Shown: positions 1-5,905 of the stretch, piece after piece
Position numbering within the stretch: position 1 is the first letter of the stretch
Layout: each line of letters begins with the position of its first letter
Origin: an uncultured Ruminococcus sp.
GTDB lineage: Bacteria; Bacillota; Clostridia; Oscillospirales; Ruminococcaceae
NCBI GenBank assembly: GCA_902796865.1
Contig: CADBQZ010000118.1
Span: 1-6,648, forward strand
Direction of reading: 5' to 3'
Length of the DNA: 6,648 bases
Translations under genes and position numbers: made by a program
Notes under the pieces: model-generated
Seen by the model: the letters and a program-made list of their open reading frames with translations, nothing else
Told to the model about the DNA's origin: nothing
Databases searched by the model: none

Positions 1-1035
1 AAAGAAATGACTGCACTTGTGTTGTCCGAAAAGTATAAAACACTCAAAACCCAGGGAAATCTTAATAATGGGATAGGACTTCCAAAGACACTTTTAAGGC
101 TTGACAGCAGCTATGAAGCAGCAGTTATAGAAATGGGAATGAATCATTTCGGCGAGATATCAAGCCTTACAAAGACAGCACTTCCTACAATGGCGGTGAT
201 AACTAATATCGGTTATTCGCATATTGAGAATCTGGGAAGCAGAGAAGGTATACTCAAAGCAAAGCTTGAGATACTTGAAGGCATGGGAAAAGACAGTCCG
301 CTTATCACAAACGGAGACAACGATCTTTTAGCACCATTAAAAGAAAAGCTTGACCGTCCGGTGCTGCTTTACGGAATAGAAAATGATAAATGTGATGTAA
401 GGGCAGAAAATATAAGAGAAGAAAATGGAGAAACATTCTTTACTATCCGATATGACGGAAGCGTATATGATATGATGATACCTTGTATAGGTGTACATAA
501 TGTCATGAATGCACTTTGCGCTTTTGCAGTCGGCGTGAAAAGCGGTCTTACACCTTCTGAGATAGCTTCGGCATTGAAGAAGTATCAGCCGGAGGGCATG
601 AGACAGAGAATAGAAAACAGAAACGGAACGGATATAATAATCGACTGCTATAACGCAAGCCCTGATTCGATGAAAGCGTCACTTAGCGTACTTTCAGGAA
701 TGAAGGTGAGCGGCAGAAGGGCAGCGGTGCTTGGAGATATGTTGGAACTGGGTGAGCGTTCTGAGGAACTTCACAGACTTGTCGGAAAATATGTATGTGA
801 ATATAAGCCGGATATGCTTTACTGCTATGGCAAGGAAGCCGGGTATATAGCCGATGAAGCAGAAAAAGGCGGCATAAAAACCTATGCTTTTGGCAAAGAT
901 GAAAAGGAAGAACTTTCTGATGCACTTTCAAAAGAACTTAAAAGCGAAGATGCCGTATTATTTAAAGCAAGCCGTGGAATGAAACTTGAAGAAGTAATAG
1001 AAAAAGTATTCGGAAAGATGATCGGAGGAAAATAA
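1..1035 (+). CDS. murF: MurF, UDP-MurNAc-tripeptide--D-Ala-D-Ala ligase, 5' truncated by window
   Basis: Cytoplasmic Mur ligase that uses ATP to join D-Ala-D-Ala to the UDP-MurNAc-tripeptide, giving the pentapeptide precursor. The frame is open from base 1 (Lys-Glu before the first Met at 7). The residues KEMTALVL fit the position just after the P-loop of the family's GKTTTKE motif, so the N-terminal substrate domain and P-loop lie upstream and the ATG at 7 is internal. Numbering from that Met, one sees GNLNN (17-21), IEMGMNHFGEI (41-51), TNIG.SH.E..GS.EGI (66-82), the Lys in AKLEI (K86, the usual carbamylated Lys), GVHNVMNA (162-169), the C-terminal-domain DCYNASPDS (213-221), VLGDMLELGE (241-250) and K.SRGM.LE near the end. 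The last codons contain the GGAGGA that serves mraY. MurF is favoured over MurE, MurD or FolC by the GNLNN, YNASPDS and GDMLELGE combination together with the adjacent mraY. Confidence 0.96.
   Translation, partial: KEMTALVLSEKYKTLKTQGNLNNGIGLPKTLLRLDSSYEAAVIEMGMNHFGEISSLTKTALPTMAVITNIGYSHIENLGSREGILKAKLEILEGMGKDSPLITNGDNDLLAPLKEKLDRPVLLYGIENDKCDVRAENIREENGETFFTIRYDGSVYDMMIPCIGVHNVMNALCAFAVGVKSGLTPSEIASALKKYQPEGMRQRIENRNGTDIIIDCYNASPDSMKASLSVLSGMKVSGRRAAVLGDMLELGERSEELHRLVGKYVCEYKPDMLYCYGKEAGYIADEAEKGGIKTYAFGKDEKEELSDALSKELKSEDAVLFKASRGMKLEEVIEKVFGKMIGGK
1024..1029 (+). promoter_or_regulatory. Ribosome binding site of mraY inside the end of murF
   Basis: GGAGGA lies in the last sense codons of murF, 10 nt before the mraY ATG. 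Its position means that ribosomes finishing murF clear the mraY initiation region, which fits translational coupling of the two genes (inference). Confidence 0.75.
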
Positions 1036-1039
1036 TAAA

Positions 1040-2098
1040 ATGTCGAACTGGATCATAATAGGAGCTGCACTTGTGTCATTTGCTCTTGCAGCACTTATAG
1101 GACTTGTACTTGTACCTTTTTTGAAAAAGATTCATTTTGGTCAGACTATATTAGATGAAGGGCCCAACTGGCATAAATCAAAACAGGGAACACCTATAAT
1201 GGGTGGCTTTATGTTCATAATAAGCAGTATCGTTGCATCTGCATTTGGATATATCCTTTATAGATACGGCGGATTTGCTGTTATAACAGAGTCGAACGAA
1301 GAACTCAACCGTGGTGTTTTAAAGCTTGCAGCGTGTATGATATTCTCAGTCCTTTATTCGGGAATAGGATTTATAGATGATTATATAAAAGCTGTAAAGA
1401 AACAGAATCTTGGTCTTAAACCTAAACAGAAGATGCTTTTACAGTTTGTGTTGTGTTCAGCATATCTTGCGGCTCTTTACTTTTTAGGAGACGGTTCGAC
1501 AAATATAGATCTTCTTTTTGTGAAATTTAATATAGGAGTTTTATACTATCCTCTTATGGTAGTGCTTATGATATACGTTTCAAATGCTGTAAATCTGACT
1601 GACGGTGTAGATGGTCTTTGCGGTTCCGTTACATTTGTGACGATGCTTTCATATTCGCTTATATGTGTACTCAGACATCATTATGAGATCTCAATTTTTG
1701 CTGTTGCTGTATCAGCAGGCTGCTTAGGATTTCTTTTATGGAATCTTCATCCAGCGAAATGCTTTATGGGTGATACAGGTTCAATGTTTTTAGGCGGTGC
1801 GTTCGTTGCGGTAGGAATAGCACTTCACGATCATTTCCTTATGATACTCATAGGACTTATATATATACTTGAAGCTCTTTCGGTAGTGATCCAGGTGACA
1901 TACTTCAAGATAACAGCAAGACAGCATTACAAGAAAACAGGTGAAAAAGGCAAAGGCAAAAGGATATTCAAGATGTCTCCTATACATCACCATTTTGAGC
2001 TGAGCGGATTCAGCGAATATAAAGTAGTTATAACTTTTTCGCTTTTCACACTTATATGCTCTGCTGCAGCTATATCAGCAACAGTAGCAAAGCTCTAA
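1040..2098 (+). CDS. mraY: MraY, phospho-MurNAc-pentapeptide transferase
   Basis: Integral membrane enzyme that transfers phospho-MurNAc-pentapeptide from UDP to undecaprenyl phosphate, forming lipid I on the inner face of the membrane. At 352 residues it has the usual family length and about ten hydrophobic segments (roughly 5-27, 53-75, 95-114, 132-150, 167-186, 192-211, 217-236, 247-262, 265-288, 331-351). Family motifs are intact: GPNWHKSKQGTPIMGG (41-56), GFIDDYIK with the Asp pair D113/D114, LGLKPKQK (124-131), NAVNLTDGVDGL with D188 and D191, FMGDTGS with D245, and SPIHHHFE with the His triad 316-318. These fit MraY rather than WecA or TagO, which lack the SPIHHHFE signature. The ATG is 4 nt past the murF stop with a good binding site in murF. 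The next gene is ftsW, not the murD usually found here. Confidence 0.98.
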   Translation: MSNWIIIGAALVSFALAALIGLVLVPFLKKIHFGQTILDEGPNWHKSKQGTPIMGGFMFIISSIVASAFGYILYRYGGFAVITESNEELNRGVLKLAACMIFSVLYSGIGFIDDYIKAVKKQNLGLKPKQKMLLQFVLCSAYLAALYFLGDGSTNIDLLFVKFNIGVLYYPLMVVLMIYVSNAVNLTDGVDGLCGSVTFVTMLSYSLICVLRHHYEISIFAVAVSAGCLGFLLWNLHPAKCFMGDTGSMFLGGAFVAVGIALHDHFLMILIGLIYILEALSVVIQVTYFKITARQHYKKTGEKGKGKRIFKMSPIHHHFELSGFSEYKVVITFSLFTLICSAAAISATVAKL

Positions 2099-2115
2099 AG
2101 GCATTACAAATATAC

Positions 2116-2122
2116 AGGGAGG
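2116..2122 (+). promoter_or_regulatory. Ribosome binding site that sets the TTG start of ftsW
   Basis: AGGGAGG is followed by 7 nt and then TTG at 2130. This is the best-placed site upstream of ftsW. An in-frame ATG at 2214 (Met29) has only a weaker AGAGGA 3 nt upstream, so the TTG start is preferred. Confidence 0.75.
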
Positions 2123-2129
2123 AAGAACT

Positions 2130-3320
2130 TTGGCAGGAAATGCAGGCGGTCGTTCATCGAGAACAGCAGTAAAAAGAAAAAAAGAACATATAGCTCTTTT
2201 TTCAAGAGGACTTATGGATATAAACTTTTTTATCATAGTCATAACTCTTCTTGTGATAGGCATAATAATGATGTTTTCGGCAAGCTATGCAAAAGCGCTG
2301 AGCGAATCCAATGGTGCGAGCGGTATGACCTATGCCATAAAGCAAATAGAGATGGGTGCTATCGGCATTGCGGCAATGTTCTTTTTCTCTTTTTTCGATT
2401 ACAGACATTTTGCAAACCCTAAACTTGCAATATCATTTTTTGTGCTGTGTGTGATACTTCTTATAGCCGTTCTTGTGGTCGGTATTACCGAAGGCGGAGC
2501 TAAGAGATGGATATATATCGGTACAAACTTTCAGCCTTCAGAGCTTATGAAGCTTGCAGTCATAATACTTTTTTCGTATCTTATAGTACAGAATTACGAT
2601 AAAATGGAGCGCTTCTCTATAGGCATCGTTCCGTTTGCAGTGCTGCTTGCCATAGTAGACGGACTTTTAATGCTTGAGCCGCATCTTTCATGTACGCTTC
2701 TTATAAGTACTGTAGGTGCTGTGCTTATGTTTGTCGGCGGTGTACGCTGGAAGCATATAGGTATACTTGCAGCGATAGGCGGAGGAGCTCTTGCACTTTT
2801 GGTATTCTATATAATGCAGTCGGAGGGTATCACCTACTTTGCAACAAGATTCCAGTCGTGGTTAGATCCGTTTGCAGATGAAAAAGGCGGAACGTGGCAG
2901 ACTACACAATCTCTTATAGCAATAGGCTCGGGCGGTGTATTTGGTCTTGGACTTGGCGGTTCAAGACAGAAATTCATGTACCTTCCGGAAAGCCAGAATG
3001 ACTTTGTATTTTCGATAGTTTGCGAGGAACTTGGATTTATAGGAGCAGTAACTGTTATAATCTTGTTTGTTATGCTCGTTGTAAGAGGTCTTTATATCGC
3101 ATCAAAGGCAAGAGATAAATTCGGTATGCTCATAACTATTGGAATAACTATACAGATAGGTTTACAGGCAATGCTCAATATCGCCGTTGTAAGCAATCTT
3201 GTACCGAATACGGGAATAAGTCTTCCGTTTTTCAGCTACGGCGGAACAGCGCTTATAATGCAGCTTGCTGAAATGGGCATCGTTCTGAACGTTTCAAAGA
3301 GTGCATCTATTGACGGATAA
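2130..3320 (+). CDS. ftsW: FtsW/SpoVE-type SEDS peptidoglycan glycosyltransferase
   Basis: Polytopic SEDS-family protein that polymerises lipid II into glycan strands at the septum with a partner class B PBP. It has 396 residues from the TTG start, a basic cytoplasmic tail (about 1-25), and about ten membrane segments beginning near 31-50. Visible motifs are KRWIYIGTNFQPSELMK (125-141), LEPHLS (182-187) where many family members have QPDLG, WLDPF (244-248), SLIAIGSGG.FG.GLG (261-276), the LPESQNDF motif with the presumed catalytic Asp at D291, and the C-terminal VPNTGISLPFFSYGGTA (358-374). The large external loop between about 229 and 300 holds D291, as expected for the family. The dcw position favours the division or spore-septum member (FtsW or SpoVE) over the elongation protein RodA. 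These cannot be fully separated from sequence alone. If the ATG at 2214 were the start, only 28 tail residues would be lost. Confidence 0.95.
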   Translation: MAGNAGGRSSRTAVKRKKEHIALFSRGLMDINFFIIVITLLVIGIIMMFSASYAKALSESNGASGMTYAIKQIEMGAIGIAAMFFFSFFDYRHFANPKLAISFFVLCVILLIAVLVVGITEGGAKRWIYIGTNFQPSELMKLAVIILFSYLIVQNYDKMERFSIGIVPFAVLLAIVDGLLMLEPHLSCTLLISTVGAVLMFVGGVRWKHIGILAAIGGGALALLVFYIMQSEGITYFATRFQSWLDPFADEKGGTWQTTQSLIAIGSGGVFGLGLGGSRQKFMYLPESQNDFVFSIVCEELGFIGAVTVIILFVMLVVRGLYIASKARDKFGMLITIGITIQIGLQAMLNIAVVSNLVPNTGISLPFFSYGGTALIMQLAEMGIVLNVSKSASIDG

Positions 3321-3327
3321 GAAAGGA
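3320..3327 (+). promoter_or_regulatory. Ribosome binding site that sets the ATG start of murG
   Basis: AGAAAGGA starts at the last base of the ftsW stop codon and lies 9 nt before the ATG at 3337. It supports that ATG over an in-frame GTG at 3301, which lies inside ftsW and would add 12 residues ahead of the conserved N-terminus. Confidence 0.7.
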
Positions 3328-3336
3328 AATAAAACG

Positions 3337-4455
3337 ATGAAAGTATTACTTGCAGGTGGAGGCACAGCAGGGCATATAAACCCAGCGCTTGCTATAGCAT
3401 CTATTATAAAAGAACATCATCCGGAGGCTGAATTTTTATTTGTAGGTACTCCGAATGGAATGGAAGCAAGACTTGTACCTCAGGCAGGATATAAGTTTGC
3501 ATCTATGGAGGTTGCAGGGTTTCAGAGAAAGCTTAATCCTGAGAATATAAAGAGAAATTTCAAGGCTGTGCAGTATCTTATGACCGCATCAAAAAAAGCC
3601 AAAAAGATAATAAACGATTTCAAGCCTGATATAGCTATAGGTACGGGCGGATATGTGAGCGGACCTATAATAAAACAGTGTGCAAAAATGGGAGTTGCAA
3701 CGGCTATACATGAACAGAATGCGTTCCCGGGAGTCACTAATAAACTCCTTGCAAAGCAGGTCGATAAGGTCATGCTCACTGTAAAGGATGCTTTGAAATA
3801 CTTTGACAAGAATGTTGATTATACAGTCACAGGTCTTCCGGTAAGAAAAGGGATAAACAGCAAAAGCCGTTCTGAAGCAAGAGCGGAGCTTGGTTTTGAT
3901 AACGCGTTATGTATACTCTCATTCGGCAGAAGCCTTGGCGCAGGCTGCATAAATGATACTATGAAGGATGTTATCGAATGGCATACTGAAAACAAGCTTG
4001 AAATAAATCATATACATGGTTACGGAAAAATGGGGCGTGAGAGCTTCCCTGATGACATGGATGATAAAAATATCCCTTTGAAGACAAAGAGACTTCGTAT
4101 AACAGAATACATAAATGATATGGATACCTGTCTTGCGGCTGCTGATATAGTTATATGCCGTTCGGGTGCATCGACTCTTGCAGAGCTTGAAGCTGCGGGA
4201 AAGCCTTCTATACTTATCCCATCGCCGATAGTTACAGGAAATCATCAGTACCATAATGCTATGGTACTTGGAAATGCCGGTGCGGCGGTAGTCATAGAGC
4301 AAAAAGATGTTACAGGAAAGCTTATGATAGAAACGATCGAAAAGTTTTACAGTGACCGCAAAAAGCTTGAAAAGATGGCTCAGAACGCTGCAAAGCTTGC
4401 TGTAACAGATACAAATGACAGGATATATTCGGTAATAGAATCGCTTATAAAGTAA
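3337..4455 (+). CDS. murG: MurG, lipid II synthase (UDP-GlcNAc transferase)
   Basis: Peripheral membrane GT-B glycosyltransferase that adds GlcNAc from UDP-GlcNAc to lipid I, making lipid II, the substrate of FtsW. At 372 residues it is of normal length. The start at 3337 puts MKVLLAGGGTAGHINPALA at the N-terminus, with glycine loop 1 at 7-13 and the conserved His at H13. Also visible are IGTGGYVSGP (101-110), HEQNAFPG (125-132) with N128, LPVRKGI (167-173), the second glycine loop SFGRSLGAGCIN (195-206), ITEYINDM (255-262), the sugar-nucleotide region CRSGASTLAELEAAGKPSIL (274-293) with E283, and GNHQYHNA (301-308). The second loop is unusual: most homologues read GGS.GA, while here an Arg follows the first Gly. 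The other catalytic-site motifs look intact, so I infer a functional enzyme. The gene begins 16 nt after ftsW. Confidence 0.97.
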   Translation: MKVLLAGGGTAGHINPALAIASIIKEHHPEAEFLFVGTPNGMEARLVPQAGYKFASMEVAGFQRKLNPENIKRNFKAVQYLMTASKKAKKIINDFKPDIAIGTGGYVSGPIIKQCAKMGVATAIHEQNAFPGVTNKLLAKQVDKVMLTVKDALKYFDKNVDYTVTGLPVRKGINSKSRSEARAELGFDNALCILSFGRSLGAGCINDTMKDVIEWHTENKLEINHIHGYGKMGRESFPDDMDDKNIPLKTKRLRITEYINDMDTCLAAADIVICRSGASTLAELEAAGKPSILIPSPIVTGNHQYHNAMVLGNAGAAVVIEQKDVTGKLMIETIEKFYSDRKKLEKMAQNAAKLAVTDTNDRIYSVIESLIK

Positions 4456-4513
4456 AAAAGATATTTTCATTCTGCAAAAAGATTCCTCCAAATTTTTAAG
4501 GCAGATAAATAAA

Positions 4514-4557
4514 GACAGTACCGCACAGGGTGGATATTCATTCTGTGCGGCATTGTC
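4514..4557 (+). other. Long imperfect inverted repeat (hairpin 1) in the murG-murA gap
   Basis: CCGCACAG (4521-4528) and CTGTGCGG (4543-4550) form a perfect 8-bp stem. Past one A/C mismatch (4520/4551), GACAGT (4514-4519) pairs with ATTGTC (4552-4557), with one G-U pair. Inside, GGTG (4529-4532) can pair with CATT (4539-4542), with two G-U pairs, leaving a loop of about 6 nt. The downstream plus-strand sequence, GGAGATGTGACAAAAT, has no T-run, so it is not a normal intrinsic terminator for murG. On the minus strand the stem is followed by TTTATTTATC, but no minus-strand gene needs a terminator there. Possible roles are an RNA-processing or stability element, part of a murA leader structure, or a small dispersed palindrome. 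Confidence 0.6.
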
Positions 4558-4563
4558 GGAGAT

Positions 4564-4593
4564 GTGACAAAATAACCCTCTAAAGCATAGGAT
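4564..4593 (+). promoter_or_regulatory. Weak candidate internal promoter before murA
   Basis: GTGACA (4564-4569, 5 of 6 to TTGACA) is separated by 18 bp from TAGGAT (4588-4593, 4 of 6 to TATAAT). TATACT (4593-4598) is a better -10 on its own but lacks a well-spaced -35. The match is poor enough to arise by chance in AT-rich DNA. It is listed because this is the only gap in the operon large enough for a promoter. Confidence 0.2.
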
Positions 4594-4617
4594 ATACTAC
4601 CAAATGCTTTAGGTGGT
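4575..4617 (+). promoter_or_regulatory. Hairpin 2 overlapping the murA ribosome binding site
   Basis: CTAAAGCAT (4580-4588) and ATGCTTTAG (4604-4612) are perfect 9-bp reverse complements around a 15-nt loop. The stem continues outward with a U-G pair (4579/4613), one mismatch (4578/4614), and three more pairs: 4577/4615, 4576/4616 and 4575/4617. The right arm therefore includes nearly all of the AGGTGGTG binding site at 4611-4618, with ACCCTCT acting as an anti-ribosome-binding strand. If it forms in the mRNA, murA initiation would be masked. The pairing is seen directly; a regulatory role is inferred. Confidence 0.5.
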
Positions 4618-4618
4618 G
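4611..4618 (+). promoter_or_regulatory. Ribosome binding site that sets the TTG start of murA
   Basis: AGGTGGTGAT (4611-4620) differs at one base from AGGAGGTGAT, the ideal match to the 16S rRNA tail. A TTG at 4625 lies 8 nt after AGGTGG. Two in-frame GTG codons at 4613 and 4616 are part of this site and so cannot be well-served starts. Confidence 0.7.
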
Positions 4619-4624
4619 ATTTGT

Positions 4625-5884
4625 TTGTCAGGTCAGAAACTGATAATAAAAGGCGGAAAGCCTTTGAATGGAGAAATAAAGATACAGGGGGCAAAAAACA
4701 GCGCTCTTCCCATAATAGCGGCATCGCTTTTGTGCAGTGGAAAAGTAACGCTTAAAAACTGCCCACGCATCTCAGATACCTATGCTTCATGCAGGATATT
4801 AAGTCATCTTGGATGCAGGTGTTCGTTCTCCGAAAATACACTTTTGATAGATACAGAAAATCTTTGCTGCACTCATATCCCTGATGAACTTATGCAGGAA
4901 ATGCGTTCGTCAATAATATATATGGGAGCGCTGTTAGGTGCTAAAGGAAAATGCAGTCTTTCTTTTCCGGGAGGCTGTCAGCTGGGCCCTCGTCCGATAG
5001 ATATGCACATACAGTCATTAAAAAAACTTGGTGCAGATATAAAAGAAGAACACGGAGAGATAGAGTGTACTGCTTTGTCAGGTATTTCCGGCACAAAGAT
5101 AACGCTCGGTTATCCATCTGTGGGCACTACAGAAAATATAATGCTTTGTGCAGTGACTGCAAAGGGAAAAACAGTAATAACTAATGCTGCAAGAGAGCCA
5201 GAGATAGCTGATCTTTCAGCGTTTTTGAATAAATGCGGCGCAAAGATAAAAGGAGCAGGAAGCGGTACTGTTGTTATAAATGGAGTAAAAGAGCTTCACG
5301 GCTGTGAGTACAGTATTATGCCGGACAGGATAGCGGCGGCTACATATATCTCGGCAGCAGTGTGCAGCAGAGGAGAGATAGCCTTAAAAGGCATAGAAGC
5401 ATCACTTTGTGAAAGCTTTTTGTCTGTGTATGAACAGATGGGCTGCGGTATATATGCTTTTGACGACAGCATATATGTGAATGCCGAAAAAAAGCTTCAT
5501 TCTCCGGGAAAGATAATGACCCTTCCGCATCCGGGATTTCCGACAGATGCACAGCCGGCAGTAATGGCAGCTGTATGCAGGACTGACGGTATCACTATAT
5601 TTGAAGAAACTGTTTTTGAGGATCGTTACCGTCATGTAGATGCTCTTGTGAAAATGGGCGCAGATATAAAGGTCGTAGGCAAAGCAGCAGTCGTGACAGG
5701 TCAGAAAACACTTTATGGTGCAAAAGTTGCGGCATCAGATCTCAGAGGCGGAGCAGCACTTACAGCGGCTGCGCTGGGTGCCGAAGGGATCACAGAGATC
5801 TCAAAGATCTGTTATATCGACAGAGGCTATGAGAGTATAGAAAGAGATATATCGCTTTTGGGCGGAGATATAAAGAGAAAATAA
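4625..5884 (+). CDS. murA: MurA, UDP-GlcNAc 1-carboxyvinyltransferase
   Basis: Cytoplasmic enzyme of the first committed peptidoglycan step: it transfers enolpyruvate from PEP to UDP-GlcNAc and is the target of fosfomycin. The TTG start gives 419 residues, the length of the E. coli enzyme. Numbered from it, the motifs are GAKNSALP with K24/N25, MRSS with R94, the active-site loop PGGCQLGPRPIDMH (116-127 region) with Cys118 (so intrinsic fosfomycin resistance by a Cys-to-Asp change is not predicted), MPDRI (232-236), HPGFPTDAQP with the catalytic Asp D308, FEDRYRHVD (about 331-339; most homologues have FENR) and YIDRGYE (397-403) with R400. The protein is rich in Cys: I count 18. It sits between murG and ftsQ, where Bacillus has murB. 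Its leader has two inverted repeats, and the start site lies just past the second, so its translation may be controlled apart from murG. Confidence 0.97.
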   Translation: MSGQKLIIKGGKPLNGEIKIQGAKNSALPIIAASLLCSGKVTLKNCPRISDTYASCRILSHLGCRCSFSENTLLIDTENLCCTHIPDELMQEMRSSIIYMGALLGAKGKCSLSFPGGCQLGPRPIDMHIQSLKKLGADIKEEHGEIECTALSGISGTKITLGYPSVGTTENIMLCAVTAKGKTVITNAAREPEIADLSAFLNKCGAKIKGAGSGTVVINGVKELHGCEYSIMPDRIAAATYISAAVCSRGEIALKGIEASLCESFLSVYEQMGCGIYAFDDSIYVNAEKKLHSPGKIMTLPHPGFPTDAQPAVMAAVCRTDGITIFEETVFEDRYRHVDALVKMGADIKVVGKAAVVTGQKTLYGAKVAASDLRGGAALTAAALGAEGITEISKICYIDRGYESIERDISLLGGDIKRK

Positions 5885-5885
5885 A

Positions 5886-5895
5886 AGGAGAAGGA
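5886..5895 (+). promoter_or_regulatory. Ribosome binding site region of ftsQ/divIB
   Basis: AGGAG (5886-5890) followed by AAGGA (5891-5895) lies upstream of the ATG at 5906. The second site is at the better distance (10 nt). They begin 2 nt after the murA stop, so the two genes are probably cotranscribed. Confidence 0.6.
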
Positions 5896-5905
5896 ACAGG
5901 ACAAG

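Noticed and set aside
3301..3336. Upstream GTG start for murG
   Set aside because: It lies inside the end of ftsW. The ATG at 3337 has its own binding site and gives the standard MurG N-terminus.
3919..4491. Long minus-strand open frame (190 codons) opposite murG
   Set aside because: It lies almost wholly antisense to well-conserved murG, is rich in Cys, Tyr, Arg and Ser runs typical of a reversed coding frame, and shows no domain I recognise.
4460..4548. Imperfect direct repeat GATATTTTCATTCTGC (4460-4475) and GATATTCATTCTGTGC (4533-4548)
   Set aside because: Only two copies with gaps between them, in AT-rich spacer; too short to distinguish from chance.
4514..4557. Intrinsic terminator after murG
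   Set aside because: The stem is good, but no T-run follows on the plus strand, and murA and ftsQ continue in the same direction.
4562..4567. Minimal start-stop (ATG TGA) upstream of murA
   Set aside because: The GGAG directly abutting the ATG leaves no normal spacing, so there is no support for it being translated.
4613..4624. GTG starts at 4613 and 4616 for murA
   Set aside because: They are part of the ribosome binding site itself and no other binding site lies at a good distance upstream; TTG at 4625 gives the family-typical length.
4951..5184. Plus-strand frame of 77 codons inside murA
   Set aside because: Out-of-frame overlap with the conserved MurA active-site region; no ribosome binding site or recognisable protein.
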